From positions 1-35,794 of the forward strand of contig NZ_HG424543.1 of NCBI RefSeq assembly GCF_000336385.2: a DNA stretch of 35,794 nucleotides, in the 5' to 3' direction. Positions within the stretch are counted from its first letter, which is position 1. The number at the start of each line of letters is the position of its first letter. Source of the stretch: Lysobacter antibioticus HS124 (lineage in GTDB: Bacteria > Pseudomonadota > Gammaproteobacteria > Xanthomonadales > Xanthomonadaceae). Made by a program: the position numbers and the translations under genes. Shown here in pieces: positions 15,160-24,282 of this stretch. The notes under the pieces were generated by a model. It saw only the letters and a list, made by a program, of their open reading frames with translations, ran no database searches and was not told where the DNA came from.

Positions 15160-16645
15160 GGAACTCCCCCGGGTGTTCGCCACCCTCACTAGAAAAACGC
15201 GGTGCGCGTGCGTGGACGGCGAGCGCGCTGTCCAGGCCGGCATGTACGAAACGATGACGCTGATCGAGCAGGCGCTGCGGTTCGACCTGCGGGCCGTCGA
15301 GCAGCATGGTCGCCATCTCGCCGAGCGCGGCGCGCAGCGGCCAAGCCGGCATGCGCAGCCACGCCGGCCGGCGATGCGCGCGCGCCAAAGCGCGGGTGAA
15401 TTCGGCCTGGGTGCAGCCGTTCGGCGCGACCAGGTTGTAGGCGCCGCGCACGCCGGGATGGCGCACCGCGTCTTCGACGAAGGCCAGCACGTCGTCGAGA
15501 TGGATCCAGGCGAACCACTGCCGGCCATGGCCGAGCGTGGCCGCGCAGCCCAGCGCCGCGCTCAGCGACAGCATCGGCAGCATGCCGCCGCTGCGGCCCA
15601 GCACCAGCCCCAGGCGCAGGGTCGCCATGCGCATGCCCTGCTCGGCGATCGGCGCGGCGGCACGCTCCCAGGCCACGCACAGTTCGCTGGCGAAATCGCC
15701 GGCCACCGCTTCGGGCGCGCGCCGTTCCGGGCCGCTGCGCGCCTGCGCGCCGTACACGCCGATCGCGCTGGCCTGCAGCCACAACGCCGGTCGGCGCTGC
15801 GCGCGTTCGCACCAGGCGCGCAACGCGCGCGTCGTGCCGACCCGGCTGGCGAGCAAGGCGCGCTTGCGCGCAGCGCTCCAGCGCGGGCCGACCACCGGCG
15901 CGCCGGCCAGGTTCACGACCACGTCGACGGCCTCGTCGTCGCGCAGTTCGGCGGTGTCGGCGATGCAGCGCGCGCGGCCGCCGAAACGCAAGGCGGCGCG
16001 GCGCGGGTCGCGGCTGAGCACGGTGATGCGATGACCGCCGGCGAGCAGGCCTTCGACCAACGCGGTGCCGATGAAGCCGGTGCCGCCGCTGATCAGGAAA
16101 TGCTGCTGCGGATGCTCGGCGAGCAACGGCCGCGGCGGCGGTTCGGCCGCATTCGCGCGCGCGGCCAGGCCGTCGCGCAGCGCGCTCAGGCCGATGCCGA
16201 GCGCGGCCGCGCTCAAGGCCCAGGACATCCCGCCGTGCGCGACCGGCGTCAGCGCGCTCGGCAGCGTCCAGTCGCCGCGCGTGGCCAGGGCATAGACCGC
16301 GAACATCGCGCCGCCGTTGACCGCCAGCACCGTATGCAGCACGCGTTCGGTGTTGGGCAGCAGCCGGGTCGCGTCTTCGACCACGAAGTCCCACAGGGTG
16401 ATGCCGACTTCGACCAGCACCAGCGCCCACACCGCCGCCAGCCACAGTCCCTGTGGGCGCAGCCAGGCGAACACCAGGAACAGCAGGCCGTAGACCAGCC
16501 CGCGCGCCGCATGCAGTTTCAGTTCCAGCGCGGCGCTGCGCCGGTTGGCGAGTTTTTCCATCAGCTCGTGATGGGCGACGGTGTCCAGCGCGCCCATCGC
16601 GATCTGCAGCAGCAACAGACTCAGAAACAGCGTGTGCAGGTCCAT
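15113..16645 (-). CDS. Membrane-anchored TIGR01777-family SDR (epimerase-like)
   Basis: 510 residues in two parts. Residues 1-160 hold about four membrane segments (LFLSLLLLQIAMGAL, LVYGLLFLVFAWL, LWLAAVWALVLVEVGI, VLAVNGGAMFAVYAL). Residues 182 to about 480 form an extended SDR of the TIGR01777/YfcH type: NAD(P)-binding GGTGFIG (187-193), VVNLAGAPVVGPRWSAARKR, the catalytic-region YGAQA and WIHLDDV. The substrate is unknown. The last 30 or so residues (RFSSEGGEHPGEFHGTVEHGP) are read in the 47-base overlap with the DUF4166 gene and lie beyond the usual family end. The start at 16645 has GAGGA eight bases upstream and lies ten bases after the DCC stop codon. Confidence 0.9.
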   Translation of the reverse strand: MDLHTLFLSLLLLQIAMGALDTVAHHELMEKLANRRSAALELKLHAARGLVYGLLFLVFAWLRPQGLWLAAVWALVLVEVGITLWDFVVEDATRLLPNTERVLHTVLAVNGGAMFAVYALATRGDWTLPSALTPVAHGGMSWALSAAALGIGLSALRDGLAARANAAEPPPRPLLAEHPQQHFLISGGTGFIGTALVEGLLAGGHRITVLSRDPRRAALRFGGRARCIADTAELRDDEAVDVVVNLAGAPVVGPRWSAARKRALLASRVGTTRALRAWCERAQRRPALWLQASAIGVYGAQARSGPERRAPEAVAGDFASELCVAWERAAAPIAEQGMRMATLRLGLVLGRSGGMLPMLSLSAALGCAATLGHGRQWFAWIHLDDVLAFVEDAVRHPGVRGAYNLVAPNGCTQAEFTRALARAHRRPAWLRMPAWPLRAALGEMATMLLDGPQVEPQRLLDQRHRFVHAGLDSALAVHARAPRFSSEGGEHPGEFHGTVEHGPAGAGRLR

Positions 16646-16655
16646 GACCGCGTCC

Positions 16656-17117
16656 TCAGTAATGCACCGGGCAATGGCCGTCGTCGCAGCGCGGCGCCGG
16701 TTCGCCGCCGGCCTCGCGATAACCCAGCCAGCGCGAGACGCGATGCCGGTTCGGCGCGATCCAGCGGTAGGCGCGCGCGGCCATGCGGCCGGCGCCGGGC
16801 ACGCGCAGCGGCCAGGTCAGCCAACCCAGGCCGACCGCGCGGTAGGCCTCGGCGATGCCGGGCACGCCGATCCGCCACTGGCCGTCGGCGCAGCGCACGT
16901 GCAGGGCGTTGCGCAGCGCTTCGAGTTCGAAGCCCCAGGCGGCGGGGTCGAAGTCGGCCGCGGCGATGTCGACCAGGCACAGCCGGTCGCGGCGATCGCG
17001 CGCCTTGAGCCGATGCATTTCGGTGCGGCACAGCGGGCAGGCACGGTCGTACAAAGCGACGACTTGCCAGGGTTGGGACCGGGGCCGGACCGGACGCGGA
17101 ACGGAATCCTTGCTCAT
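16656..17117 (-). CDS. DCC-family (DUF393) thiol-disulfide oxidoreductase-like protein
   Basis: 153 residues. The family signature D-x-x-C-P-x-C is present as YDRACPLCRTEM near residues 24-35. Then come DIAAADFDPAAWGF, the substrate-like ALHVRCADGQWRIGVPGIAEAYRAVG motif and WLTWPLRVPG. The C-terminus adds RCDDGHCPVHY with two further cysteines. Members are thioredoxin-like small proteins with unproven substrates. The ATG at 17117 has TAGGAG upstream. A 20-base operator-like palindrome stands 18-37 bases upstream, in the 60-base gap after the GbsR gene. This implies a second regulated promoter inside the cluster. Confidence 0.9.
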   Translation of the reverse strand: MSKDSVPRPVRPRSQPWQVVALYDRACPLCRTEMHRLKARDRRDRLCLVDIAAADFDPAAWGFELEALRNALHVRCADGQWRIGVPGIAEAYRAVGLGWLTWPLRVPGAGRMAARAYRWIAPNRHRVSRWLGYREAGGEPAPRCDDGHCPVHY

Positions 17118-17134
17118 TGTCTACTCCTACAGTC

Positions 17135-17154
17135 ATTTCGGTAATTACAGAAAT
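17135..17154. promoter_or_regulatory. Operator-like palindrome upstream of the DCC gene
   Basis: ATTTCGGT-AATT-ACAGAAAT, a near-perfect dyad (one arm mismatch). It shares arms and spacing with the perfect site at 17852-17871 upstream of the GbsR-type gene. The match between the two sites is direct evidence; binding by the GbsR-type protein is inference. Confidence 0.65.
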
Positions 17155-17177
17155 TGATGGACAAAAAAGGGGGCGAC

Positions 17178-17837
17178 TCAGGACGGACGCTCGCGCGGCG
17201 GCGCGGCGTCGGCCTGCGCCGCCGCGGCCTCGCCTTCGTCGTCGAACAGCACGCCGCCGCCCTGCGCCTGCGGTTCGGGCAGCGGCTTGGCCGCACCGCG
17301 CACGAACTGCTGGATGCGCGCGCCCATCTTCAGCAGCTTGATCAGGGTCTTGGGGTCGAGCCGGTTCATCTCGTCGATCCAGCTGGTGCCGGTCTCCATG
17401 AACTCCAGCACCTCTCGCATGCGCGCCAGGGTCGCGCGGTCGCGCGGGTCGCTCTGGTCCGGCGGCACCGCGGCGTTGTCGCCGTCGAGCACGGCGCTGC
17501 GCAGCATGGTCAGGGTCGGTTCGATCTCGCGCCGGCGCCGCTCCTGCACCACCGCGCGGAAGATGTCCCACACGTCCTTGTAGGTCTCGAAGTGATCGCG
17601 GCGGTCGCCGAGCACGTGCACCACCCGCGCCAGGTTCCAGGACTGCAGCTCGCGCAGGCTGGTGCTGACGTTGGAGCGCGCCAGGTTGAGGGTCTCGCAG
17701 ATCTCGTCGGCGGTGATCGCGCGCTCGGACAGGAACAGCAGGGCGTGGATCTGGGCCACGGTGCGGTTGACCCCCCAGCGGCTGCCCATCTCGCCCCAAT
17801 GGAGAATGAAGCGTTCTTGCAGGGGGCTGAGGGACAT
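17178..17837 (-). CDS. GbsR/MarR-family transcriptional regulator
   Basis: 219 residues. The N-terminal winged helix contains FILHWGEMGSRWGVNRTVAQIHALLFLSERAITADEICETLNLARSNVSTSLRELQSWNLARVV; the G-x-x-x-G-x-x-R-x-x-A-x-x-Y/H-x-L-L pattern is typical of the GbsR group. The helical middle HFETYKDVWDIFRAVVQERRRREIEP is also family-like. The C-terminal 35 residues are low-complexity (Gln/Ala/Glu). It is the first gene of the minus-strand operon. A perfect palindrome lies 15-34 bases upstream of its ATG and a near copy precedes the next gene, pointing to autoregulation plus control of the DCC-SDR-DUF4166 genes. The effector is unknown. Confidence 0.92.
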   Translation of the reverse strand: MSLSPLQERFILHWGEMGSRWGVNRTVAQIHALLFLSERAITADEICETLNLARSNVSTSLRELQSWNLARVVHVLGDRRDHFETYKDVWDIFRAVVQERRRREIEPTLTMLRSAVLDGDNAAVPPDQSDPRDRATLARMREVLEFMETGTSWIDEMNRLDPKTLIKLLKMGARIQQFVRGAAKPLPEPQAQGGGVLFDDEGEAAAAQADAAPPRERPS

Positions 17838-17851
17838 GGCGGCCTTCGCTT

Positions 17852-17871
17852 ATTTCTGTTTAGACAGAAAT
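17852..17871. promoter_or_regulatory. Perfect operator-like palindrome upstream of the GbsR-type gene
   Basis: ATTTCTGT-TTAG-ACAGAAAT, an 8-bp perfect inverted repeat with a 4-base spacer in an A/T-rich patch 15 bases before the start codon. The same arms recur at 17135-17154. Confidence 0.7.
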
Positions 17872-17925
17872 TAACGAAGCAATGGAAGACCGTCAATGCC
17901 CGCTCGTCGGCGCGGAGCCTGCTTT

Positions 17926-18043
17926 TGCAGGAGCGGCGTCAGCCGCGCCCCCAGGCGCCGGGCCACCTGCCGCCGAAGGCCGGTAGATCAGGGGGATACA
18001 CGATCTTCGCGATTTCGCGTCGCGGCTGACGCCGCTCCTACAG
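17926..18043. repeat. Inverted pair of REP units and following 8-bp tandem
   Basis: TGCAGGAGCGGCGTCAGCCGCG starts at 17926 (the unit's core is GGAGCGGCGTCAGCC). Its reverse complement CGCGGCTGACGCCGCTCC stands at 18021-18038, making a BIME-like pair. At 18087-18118 the unit CCCCTCCA is repeated four times, the last copy ending in G. Together these fill most of the 342-base gap between the GbsR-type gene and lexA, which has no gene. Confidence 0.7.
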
Positions 18044-18164
18044 GGGCCGGCGTCGCAAGCCCCGAGACGGTGGCGGCCCAGGCTGTCCCCTCCACCCCTC
18101 CACCCCTCCACCCCTCCGTCCGTCGGCCGCGTCCCGGCCCTGTCTTACCGGCACGCCGACTTAT

Positions 18165-18178
18165 TACTAAAATTAGTA
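18165..18178. promoter_or_regulatory. LexA operator (SOS box)
   Basis: TACTAA-AA-TTAGTA is a perfect 14-base palindrome of the TTAG/CTAA type used by xanthomonad LexA proteins. It ends one base before the lexA ATG, so it must overlap the core promoter of a leaderless or nearly leaderless transcript. It would control the whole lexA2-imuA-imuB-dnaE2 cassette. Confidence 0.8.
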
Positions 18179-18179
18179 C

Positions 18180-18842
18180 ATGAGCCTCACCGACCTTCGC
18201 CGCGCCCTGCTCGCCTACCTGCACGAGCGCATCGCCGCCGACGGCCTGCCGCCGTCGCAGCAGGAAATCTGCGCGCGTTTCGGCTTCCGCCAGAACCGCT
18301 CCGCCGGCTACCACCTGCAGGCGCTGCAGGCGCAGGGCCTGATCGAACTGCACCCGGGACGCGCCCGCGGCATCCGCCTGCTGCCCGCCGGGCTGGCCGA
18401 GGCAGGTCGGATCGGCGCCGACTTCGATCGCCACGATATCCATCTCGCCGAGGCGCCGCCGCGCGACACCCTGCCCCTGCTCGGTCGGGTCGCCGCGGGC
18501 GCGCCGATCGGCGCCGATGCCGAGGTCGAGCGTCATGTGCTGGTCGACCGCAGCCTGTTCTCGCCGCGCCCGGACTATTTGCTGCGCGTGCGCGGCGACT
18601 CGATGCGCGAGGACGGCATCTTCGACGGCGATCTGGTCGCGGTGCACCGCACCTCCGAGGCGCGTCACGGCCAGGTCGTGGTCGCGCGCATCGGCGAGGA
18701 AATCACCATCAAGCGCCTGAGCATCGGCGCCGACGGCATCGCGCTGTTGCCGCGCAATCCCGACTACGCGCCGATCCGGGTCCCGGCCGACGCCGACTTC
18801 GCCATCGAAGGCCTGTACTGCGGCCTGGTGCGCGGGGGCTGA
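18180..18842 (+). CDS. lexA: LexA-type SOS repressor (LexA2)
   Basis: 220 residues. The N-terminal winged helix reads RRALLAYLHERIAADGLPPSQQEICARFGFRQNRSAGYHLQALQAQGLIEL. The C-terminal S24 autoprotease domain has cleavage site A106-G107 (VAAGAPI), catalytic S141 (RGDSM) and K178 (EEITIKRL). RecA-stimulated self-cleavage would derepress the cassette. The recognition helix differs from E. coli LexA, as expected for the second LexA type that binds TTAG/CTAA boxes. No Shine-Dalgarno sequence is visible because the operator directly abuts the ATG. imuA starts six bases after the stop codon. A second LexA elsewhere in the genome is likely but not visible. Confidence 0.95.
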   Translation: MSLTDLRRALLAYLHERIAADGLPPSQQEICARFGFRQNRSAGYHLQALQAQGLIELHPGRARGIRLLPAGLAEAGRIGADFDRHDIHLAEAPPRDTLPLLGRVAAGAPIGADAEVERHVLVDRSLFSPRPDYLLRVRGDSMREDGIFDGDLVAVHRTSEARHGQVVVARIGEEITIKRLSIGADGIALLPRNPDYAPIRVPADADFAIEGLYCGLVRGG

Positions 18843-18847
18843 GGCCG

Positions 18848-19603
18848 ATGGGCAAGCTGGTCGCCCTCGACGGCTTGATCGACTCGCGCCGCTTGTGGCG
18901 CGGTCAGCCGACGCAGCGCGCCGCTTCGGTCCAGCCCACCGGCCTGGCCGAACTCGACGCCGCCCTGCCCAGCGGTGGTTGGCCCGATGCGGCGCTCAGC
19001 GAGCTGCTGTTGCCGATGCCCGGGGTCGGCGAGCTGGAGTTGCTGTGGCCGGCCCTGGCGCGCCTGTCCCAGCCCCAGCCGGCGCAGGCCGCGCGCATGA
19101 TCGTGCTGGTCGATCCGCCGCTGCTGCCGTACGCGCCGGCCTGGCGCGACGCCGGCGTGGTGATGTCGCGCCTGCAATGGGTGCGCGTCGGCGCGCGCGA
19201 GGCCTTGTGGGCTGCCGAACAATGCCTGCGTTCGGGCGCCTGCGCGGCGGTGCTGTGCTGGCCGCAACGCGCCGACGACCGCGCCCTGCGCCGGTTGCAG
19301 GTCGCCGCCGAAACCGGGCAATGCCTGGGCTTCGCGATGCGCGACGCGGGCGCGGCGCGCAATGCCTCGCCGGCGGCGCTGCGCATCGCCATCGATGCCG
19401 CGCCGCGCCAGTTGCGCGTGCTCAAGTGCCGCGGCGGCAACGCACCGACACGGCCGATCGCGTTCCCGCATTCCTCGCACGCGGCCCCCGCGCCGGTGCT
19501 GCCGTCCGCTGCGATGCTGCCGCCGACGCTGGCCGCGGCCGAACCGGTCCGCCTCGCCGGCGCCGCAGCCGGCGCCACCGTCGTCGCCCTGCCGCGCCGC
19601 TGA
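18848..19603 (+). CDS. imuA: Translesion mutagenesis accessory protein ImuA
   Basis: 251 residues; RecA/SulA-like protein of the SOS mutagenesis complex. The RecA-like core is seen in GLAELDAALPSGGWPDAALSELLLPMPGVGELELLWPAL. The Walker A region is degenerate: PGVGELEL has no lysine, so ATP hydrolysis is doubtful. Strands ARMIVLVDPPLLPYAPAWRDAG and AAVLCWPQRADDRALRRLQVAAE follow. The last 60 residues are Ala/Pro-rich and poorly conserved. The ATG at 18848 follows the lexA stop by six bases. imuB follows in the same operon, which together with dnaE2 identifies the cassette. Confidence 0.92.
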   Translation: MGKLVALDGLIDSRRLWRGQPTQRAASVQPTGLAELDAALPSGGWPDAALSELLLPMPGVGELELLWPALARLSQPQPAQAARMIVLVDPPLLPYAPAWRDAGVVMSRLQWVRVGAREALWAAEQCLRSGACAAVLCWPQRADDRALRRLQVAAETGQCLGFAMRDAGAARNASPAALRIAIDAAPRQLRVLKCRGGNAPTRPIAFPHSSHAAPAPVLPSAAMLPPTLAAAEPVRLAGAAAGATVVALPRR

Positions 19604-19613
19604 GGACGCCGCC

Positions 19614-21059
19614 GTGCGCTGGGCCTGCCTGCTGCTGCCGCAACTCGCCTTGGACGTGGTCCTGCGCCAGCGCGCGCAGCCGCAGCGCGCGCTGGCCCTG
19701 GTCGACGGCCCGCGCGCGCGCCGGCGCCTGTACGCGGTCAACGCCGCCGCGCGCGCGCTCGGGCTCAAGCCCGGCCTGTCGCTGATCGCGGCCCAGGCCA
19801 TCGCCGACGGCTTCGACACGGTGGACCACGACCCCGACGCCACCGAGCGCGCACGCCAGTTGCTCGCCGCCTGGGCCTACCGCTACAGCTCCCAGGTCAG
19901 CACCGAATTCGCCCATGCGGTGGTGCTGGAAGTCGGCCGCAGCCGCGCCCTGTTCGGGCCCTGGCCGCAACTGCGCCAGCGCCTGAGCGCCGAGCTGCAC
20001 GAACTGGGCTTCCGCCATCGCATCGTCGCCGCGCCGAACCCGCACGCGGCGCGGGTGCTGAGCAATCTGGGCGAACACGATGCCGTCGACGACGCGCAAC
20101 TGGAGACGGCGCTGGCGCGGCTGCCGATCGAGCGCAGCGGCTTCGACGCCGACACGGTGCAGGCGCTGCAACGTATGGGGCTGCACCGGCTCGGCGCGGT
20201 GTTCGCGCTGCCGCGCGCACCGCTGGGGCGGCGTTTCGGCGCCGCGGCATTGACCCATCTGGATGCGCTGCGCGGGGTCGACGCGCCGCCGTTGCGCTAC
20301 TTCCAACCGGCCGACCGTTTCGAGGCGCGGATCGAGCTCGGCCACGAGGTCGAATCCAGCCAGGCCCTGTTGTTTCCGTTGCGCCGGCTGACCGCCGACC
20401 TGGCCGCCTACCTGGCCGGCCGCGACGGCGGCGTGGCGCGTTTCGTGCTGGTGCTGGAACACGAGCCGGGCCTGCACGGCCGCACTCATCGCCAGAGCGA
20501 AGTCGTCGTCGGCCTGCTCGCGCCGGAGCGCGACCCGGCGATGCTGTTCGAACTCGCCCGCGGCCGCCTGCAGCAGGCGCAATTGCCGGCGCCGGCGATC
20601 GGCCTGCGCCTGCTCGCCGAGGAACTGCCGCCGTTCGTGCCGGCGCGACGCGACCTGTTCGACCCGCGCCCGCAGCAGGCCGTACCCTGGGACCAATTGC
20701 GCGAACGCCTGCGCGCCCGGCTCGGCGACGAGGCGGTGGCCGGGCTGGCGGTGCAGGCCGAGCATCGGCCCGAACGCGCCTGGCGCGCGTTGCCGGGCGA
20801 TGCGCCGGCAACGCGCGCGGACATCGTCGCCGAGCCGATGCCGCCGCGCCCGGGCTGGCTGCTCAGCGAACCCGTGCCGCTGCGCGAAGCGGGCCTGCGC
20901 ATCCTCGCCGGGCCGGAGCGGATCGAATCGGGCTGGTGGGACGAGGACGACGTGCGCCGCGACTACTACCTGGTCGAAACCGCGCGCGGCCAGCGCGGTT
21001 GGGCCTACCGCGACGCCGGCGGCGACGGCGAATTCCTGCTCCACGGTTGGTTCGCATGA
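19614..21059 (+). CDS. imuB: ImuB, catalytically inactive Y-family polymerase homologue
   Basis: 481 residues. ImuB bridges DnaE2, ImuA and the beta clamp. The Y-family fold is recognisable ([68 protein letters not shown]). The catalytic acids are absent: LLLPQLALD replaces the first metal-binding motif and [13 protein letters not shown] stands where active enzymes have SxDE. This is normal for ImuB. The GTG at 19614 has GAGGA seven bases upstream and is ten bases after the imuA stop; a longer open frame upstream overlaps imuA and is rejected. The stop overlaps the dnaE2 ATG (ATGA). Confidence 0.94.
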   Translation: MRWACLLLPQLALDVVLRQRAQPQRALALVDGPRARRRLYAVNAAARALGLKPGLSLIAAQAIADGFDTVDHDPDATERARQLLAAWAYRYSSQVSTEFAHAVVLEVGRSRALFGPWPQLRQRLSAELHELGFRHRIVAAPNPHAARVLSNLGEHDAVDDAQLETALARLPIERSGFDADTVQALQRMGLHRLGAVFALPRAPLGRRFGAAALTHLDALRGVDAPPLRYFQPADRFEARIELGHEVESSQALLFPLRRLTADLAAYLAGRDGGVARFVLVLEHEPGLHGRTHRQSEVVVGLLAPERDPAMLFELARGRLQQAQLPAPAIGLRLLAEELPPFVPARRDLFDPRPQQAVPWDQLRERLRARLGDEAVAGLAVQAEHRPERAWRALPGDAPATRADIVAEPMPPRPGWLLSEPVPLREAGLRILAGPERIESGWWDEDDVRRDYYLVETARGQRGWAYRDAGGDGEFLLHGWFA

Positions 21060-24000
21060 GCGCGCTATCCGTCGACCGCACCGACAAGGCACAGGCCCTG
21101 CCCGACTACGCCGAACTGCATTGCCTGTCGGCCTTCAGCTTCCAGCGCGGCGCCTCGGTCGCGCGCGAGCTGTTCGAGCGCGCCCGCGACCTGGGCTACC
21201 GCGCCCTGGCGATCACCGACGAATGCACCCTGGCCGGGATCGTGCGCGCCTGGCAGGCCGCGCGCGATACCGGCCTGCCCCTGATCGTCGGCAGCGAGAT
21301 CCGCATCCACGGCGGGCCCAAGCTGGTGCTGCTGGTCGAACGCGACGCCGGCTATGCCTCGCTGTGCGCCTTGATTACTCTCGCCCGGCGCCGCGCCGGC
21401 AAGGGCGAGTACCGCAGCCTGGGCGAAGACTTCGACGGCCGCTGCGAAGGCCTGCTGGCGCTGTGGCTGCCCGACGGCGACGAGCGCGACGCGGCCCATG
21501 CGGCCTGGCTGCAGGCGCGTTTCGGCGGCCGGCTGTGGGTCGCGGTCGGCCTGCACCGCAGCGCCGACGATGCCGCGCGCCTGGCCGCGCTGCAGGCCCT
21601 GGCCGCGCGCCACGGCCTGCCCTGCGTCGCCGCCGGCGACGTGCACATGCACGAACGCGGCCGGCGCGCGCTGCAGGACGTGATGACCGCGATCCGTCAC
21701 CGCTGCACCGTCGCCGAGGCCGGCCGGCGCCTGTTCCCGAACGGCGAACGCCACCTGCGCATCCGCAAGGCGCTGGCGGCGATCTATCCGCGCGAACTGC
21801 TGGACGAGACCCTGCGCATCGCCGAGCGCTGCCGCTTCGACCTGAAAAAAGGCCTGGACTACCGATACCCGCACGAACTGGTGCCGGCGGGCGAAACGCC
21901 CAAGACCTGGCTGCCCCAACTGGTCGCGCGCTGCGCGTTGCGGCGCTGGCCCGCAGGCGTCCCGGCCGACTCGCAGCGCCAGATCGAGCACGAGCTGGAC
22001 ATCATCGGCCGGCTGGATTACGAGTCGTATTTCCTCACCGTGTACGACATCGTCGAGTTCGCGCGGCGCCGGGAGATTCTCTGCCAGGGCCGCGGTTCGG
22101 CGGCCAATTCCATCGTCTGCTACGCCCTGGGCATCACCGAGATCGACCCGACCCGGATGGGCATGCTGTTCGAACGATTCATGTCGGTCGAGCGCAACGA
22201 GCCGCCCGACATCGACGTCGATTTCGAGCACCAGCGCCGCGAAGAAGTGCTGCAGTACGTATTCGAACACTACGGCCGCGAGCGCGCCGCGCTGACCGCG
22301 GTGGCGATCAGCTACCGCGGCCGCAGCGCGGTGCGCAACGTCGCCGCCGCCCTGGGCATGCCGCAGGACCAGATCGGCGAGCTGGCGCGCACCCTGGACC
22401 GCTGGAGCGAGGACGTGCCGCTGCCGGAGCATCTGCGCGAACGCGGCTTCGACCCGGATTCGCCGCTGTTGCGCAAGGTGGTGGGCCTGAGCGCGCTGCT
22501 GGTCAATGGCGGCTTCCCGCGCCACCTGTCGCAGCACCCGGGCGGCTTCGTGATCTCCGAGCGTCCGCTGCACACCCTGGTGCCGGTCGAGAACGCGGCC
22601 ATGGACGGGCGCACCGTGGTGCAGTGGGACAAGGACGATCTCGACGCGATGGGACTGCTCAAGGTCGATTGCCTGGCCCTGGGCATGCTGACCGCGATCC
22701 GCAAGACCTTCGCCATGCTCAAGTCCCAGGGCGTCGGCGAACTGAGCATGAGCGCGATCAATGCCGGCGGCGACGACAAGGCGGTCTACGACATGATCTG
22801 CGAGGCCGACACCATCGGCGTGTTCCAGATCGAATCGCGCGCGCAGATGTCGATGCTGCCGCGGCTGCGGCCGCGCAACTTCTACGACCTGGTGATCGAA
22901 ATCGCGATCGTGCGGCCGGGCCCGATCCAGGGCGACATGGTCAACCCCTACCTGCAGCGGCGCAAGAATCCGCAATGGGTCGAATACCCCTCCGACGCGC
23001 TGCGCGAAGTGCTCAAGCGCACCCTCGGCGTGCCGCTGTTCCAGGAGCAGGTGATGCAGATCGCGATCGTCGCCGCCGATTACCAGCCCGGCGAGGCCGA
23101 CCAGCTGCGCCGCTCGATGGCGGCCTGGAAGCGCCACGGCGGCCTGGAGCCGCACCGGGAAAAACTGCACGCGGGCATGTTGAAAAACGGCTACAGCGCA
23201 GACTTCGCCCACCGCATCTTCGAGCAGATCAAGGGTTTCGGCAGCTACGGCTTCCCCGAATCGCACGCCGCCAGCTTCGCCCTGATCGCCTACGTGAGCT
23301 GCTGGCTCAAGCACTACCACCCGGCCGCGTTCGCCTGCGGGGTGATCAACTCGGCGCCGATGGGCTTCTACACCCACGGCCAGATCCTGCACGACGCCCG
23401 CCGCCACGGCGTCGCCGTGCTGCCGGTGGACGTGCGCTACAGCGACTGGGACTGCACCCTGGAAGCCCTGCCCGGCCGCGGCGGCGGCCGCCACCCGCAT
23501 GCGATCCGCATGGGTCTGCGTTTGATCGCCGGTTTCGACGAAGCCTCCGCCGACCGGATCAGCGACGCGCGCGCGCAGGCGCCGTGGCGCGACGTCGACG
23601 ACCTGTGCGCGCGCGCGGCGCTGGACGCGCGGGCGCGCGCCCTGCTCGCCGACGCCGGCGCCTTGCGCGCGCTGGCGGGGCATCGCCATCGCGCGCGCTG
23701 GGCGGTGGCCGGGGTCGACACCCAGTTGCCGCTGTTCGCTGGCGTCGCCCGCGACGAAGCGCCGGTGCCGCTGCCGCTGCCCAGCGCCGGCGAGGACGTG
23801 CGCGCCGACTACGCCCTGCTCGGCACCACCCTCGGCCGGCATCCGCTGTCGTTGCTGCGCAGCGCCCTGCACGCGCGGCGCTGCCGGCGGTCCTCGCAAC
23901 TGGCCAAGACCGCCAACGGCAGCCAGGTGCGCTTCGCCGGGCTGGTGACCGTGCGCCAGCATCCCGAGACCTCGGCCGGAGTCACCTTCCTCAGCCTCGA

Positions 24001-24202
24001 AGACGAGGACGGCACGGTCAATGCGGTCGTCTGGCGCGACCTGGCCCAGCGCCAGCGGCGGGTCCTGGTCGAGGCGCGGCTGATGGCGATCGACGGCCGC
24101 CTGGAACGCGTCGACGGCGTCCAGCACCTGATCGTCTCGCGCATGGAAGACCTGACCGCCCTGCTCGGCAACCTCAGCACCCATTCGCGCGACTTCCACT
24201 GA
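21056..24202 (+). CDS. dnaE2: Error-prone DNA polymerase DnaE2 (ImuC)
   Basis: 1048 residues; C-family polymerase for SOS translesion synthesis. The N-terminal PHP domain starts [17 protein letters not shown]. The polymerase core has [21 protein letters not shown] and the catalytic acids D385 and D387 in [10 protein letters not shown], with a third at D538 in [10 protein letters not shown]. Further family segments are [47 protein letters not shown] and a C-terminal OB fold ([29 protein letters not shown]). Length and motifs are typical. The ATG at 21056 overlaps the imuB stop. Last gene of the LexA2-controlled cassette. Confidence 0.97.
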   Translation: MSALSVDRTDKAQALPDYAELHCLSAFSFQRGASVARELFERARDLGYRALAITDECTLAGIVRAWQAARDTGLPLIVGSEIRIHGGPKLVLLVERDAGYASLCALITLARRRAGKGEYRSLGEDFDGRCEGLLALWLPDGDERDAAHAAWLQARFGGRLWVAVGLHRSADDAARLAALQALAARHGLPCVAAGDVHMHERGRRALQDVMTAIRHRCTVAEAGRRLFPNGERHLRIRKALAAIYPRELLDETLRIAERCRFDLKKGLDYRYPHELVPAGETPKTWLPQLVARCALRRWPAGVPADSQRQIEHELDIIGRLDYESYFLTVYDIVEFARRREILCQGRGSAANSIVCYALGITEIDPTRMGMLFERFMSVERNEPPDIDVDFEHQRREEVLQYVFEHYGRERAALTAVAISYRGRSAVRNVAAALGMPQDQIGELARTLDRWSEDVPLPEHLRERGFDPDSPLLRKVVGLSALLVNGGFPRHLSQHPGGFVISERPLHTLVPVENAAMDGRTVVQWDKDDLDAMGLLKVDCLALGMLTAIRKTFAMLKSQGVGELSMSAINAGGDDKAVYDMICEADTIGVFQIESRAQMSMLPRLRPRNFYDLVIEIAIVRPGPIQGDMVNPYLQRRKNPQWVEYPSDALREVLKRTLGVPLFQEQVMQIAIVAADYQPGEADQLRRSMAAWKRHGGLEPHREKLHAGMLKNGYSADFAHRIFEQIKGFGSYGFPESHAASFALIAYVSCWLKHYHPAAFACGVINSAPMGFYTHGQILHDARRHGVAVLPVDVRYSDWDCTLEALPGRGGGRHPHAIRMGLRLIAGFDEASADRISDARAQAPWRDVDDLCARAALDARARALLADAGALRALAGHRHRARWAVAGVDTQLPLFAGVARDEAPVPLPLPSAGEDVRADYALLGTTLGRHPLSLLRSALHARRCRRSSQLAKTANGSQVRFAGLVTVRQHPETSAGVTFLSLEDEDGTVNAVVWRDLAQRQRRVLVEARLMAIDGRLERVDGVQHLIVSRMEDLTALLGNLSTHSRDFH

Positions 24203-24224
24203 CGCCGCGCCGATGCGCCGCACC

Positions 24225-24254
24225 GTGACGGCGGTCGGCGCGCGCGGGTATGCT
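24225..24254 (+). promoter_or_regulatory. Candidate promoter of the STM401x cassette
   Basis: GTGACG (24225-24230) and TATGCT (24249-24254) are 18 bases apart, upstream of AAGGAGG (24270-24276) and the GTG at 24283. The 80-base gap after dnaE2 leaves room for an own promoter, so the cassette need not be under SOS control. Inferred. Confidence 0.4.
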
Positions 24255-24282
24255 TGATCCACTTTCGGCAAGGAGGCCTACC

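Noticed and set aside
19362-19613. Upstream extension of the imuB frame
   Set aside because: It lies inside imuA in another frame and is Arg-rich. The GTG at 19614 with GAGGA upstream gives the expected ImuB start.
21065-24271. Very long open frame on the minus strand opposite dnaE2
   Set aside because: It is antisense to a gene with complete polymerase motifs. Its translation is rich in Gln/Arg/Ala/His without domains, the usual mirror of high-G+C third positions.
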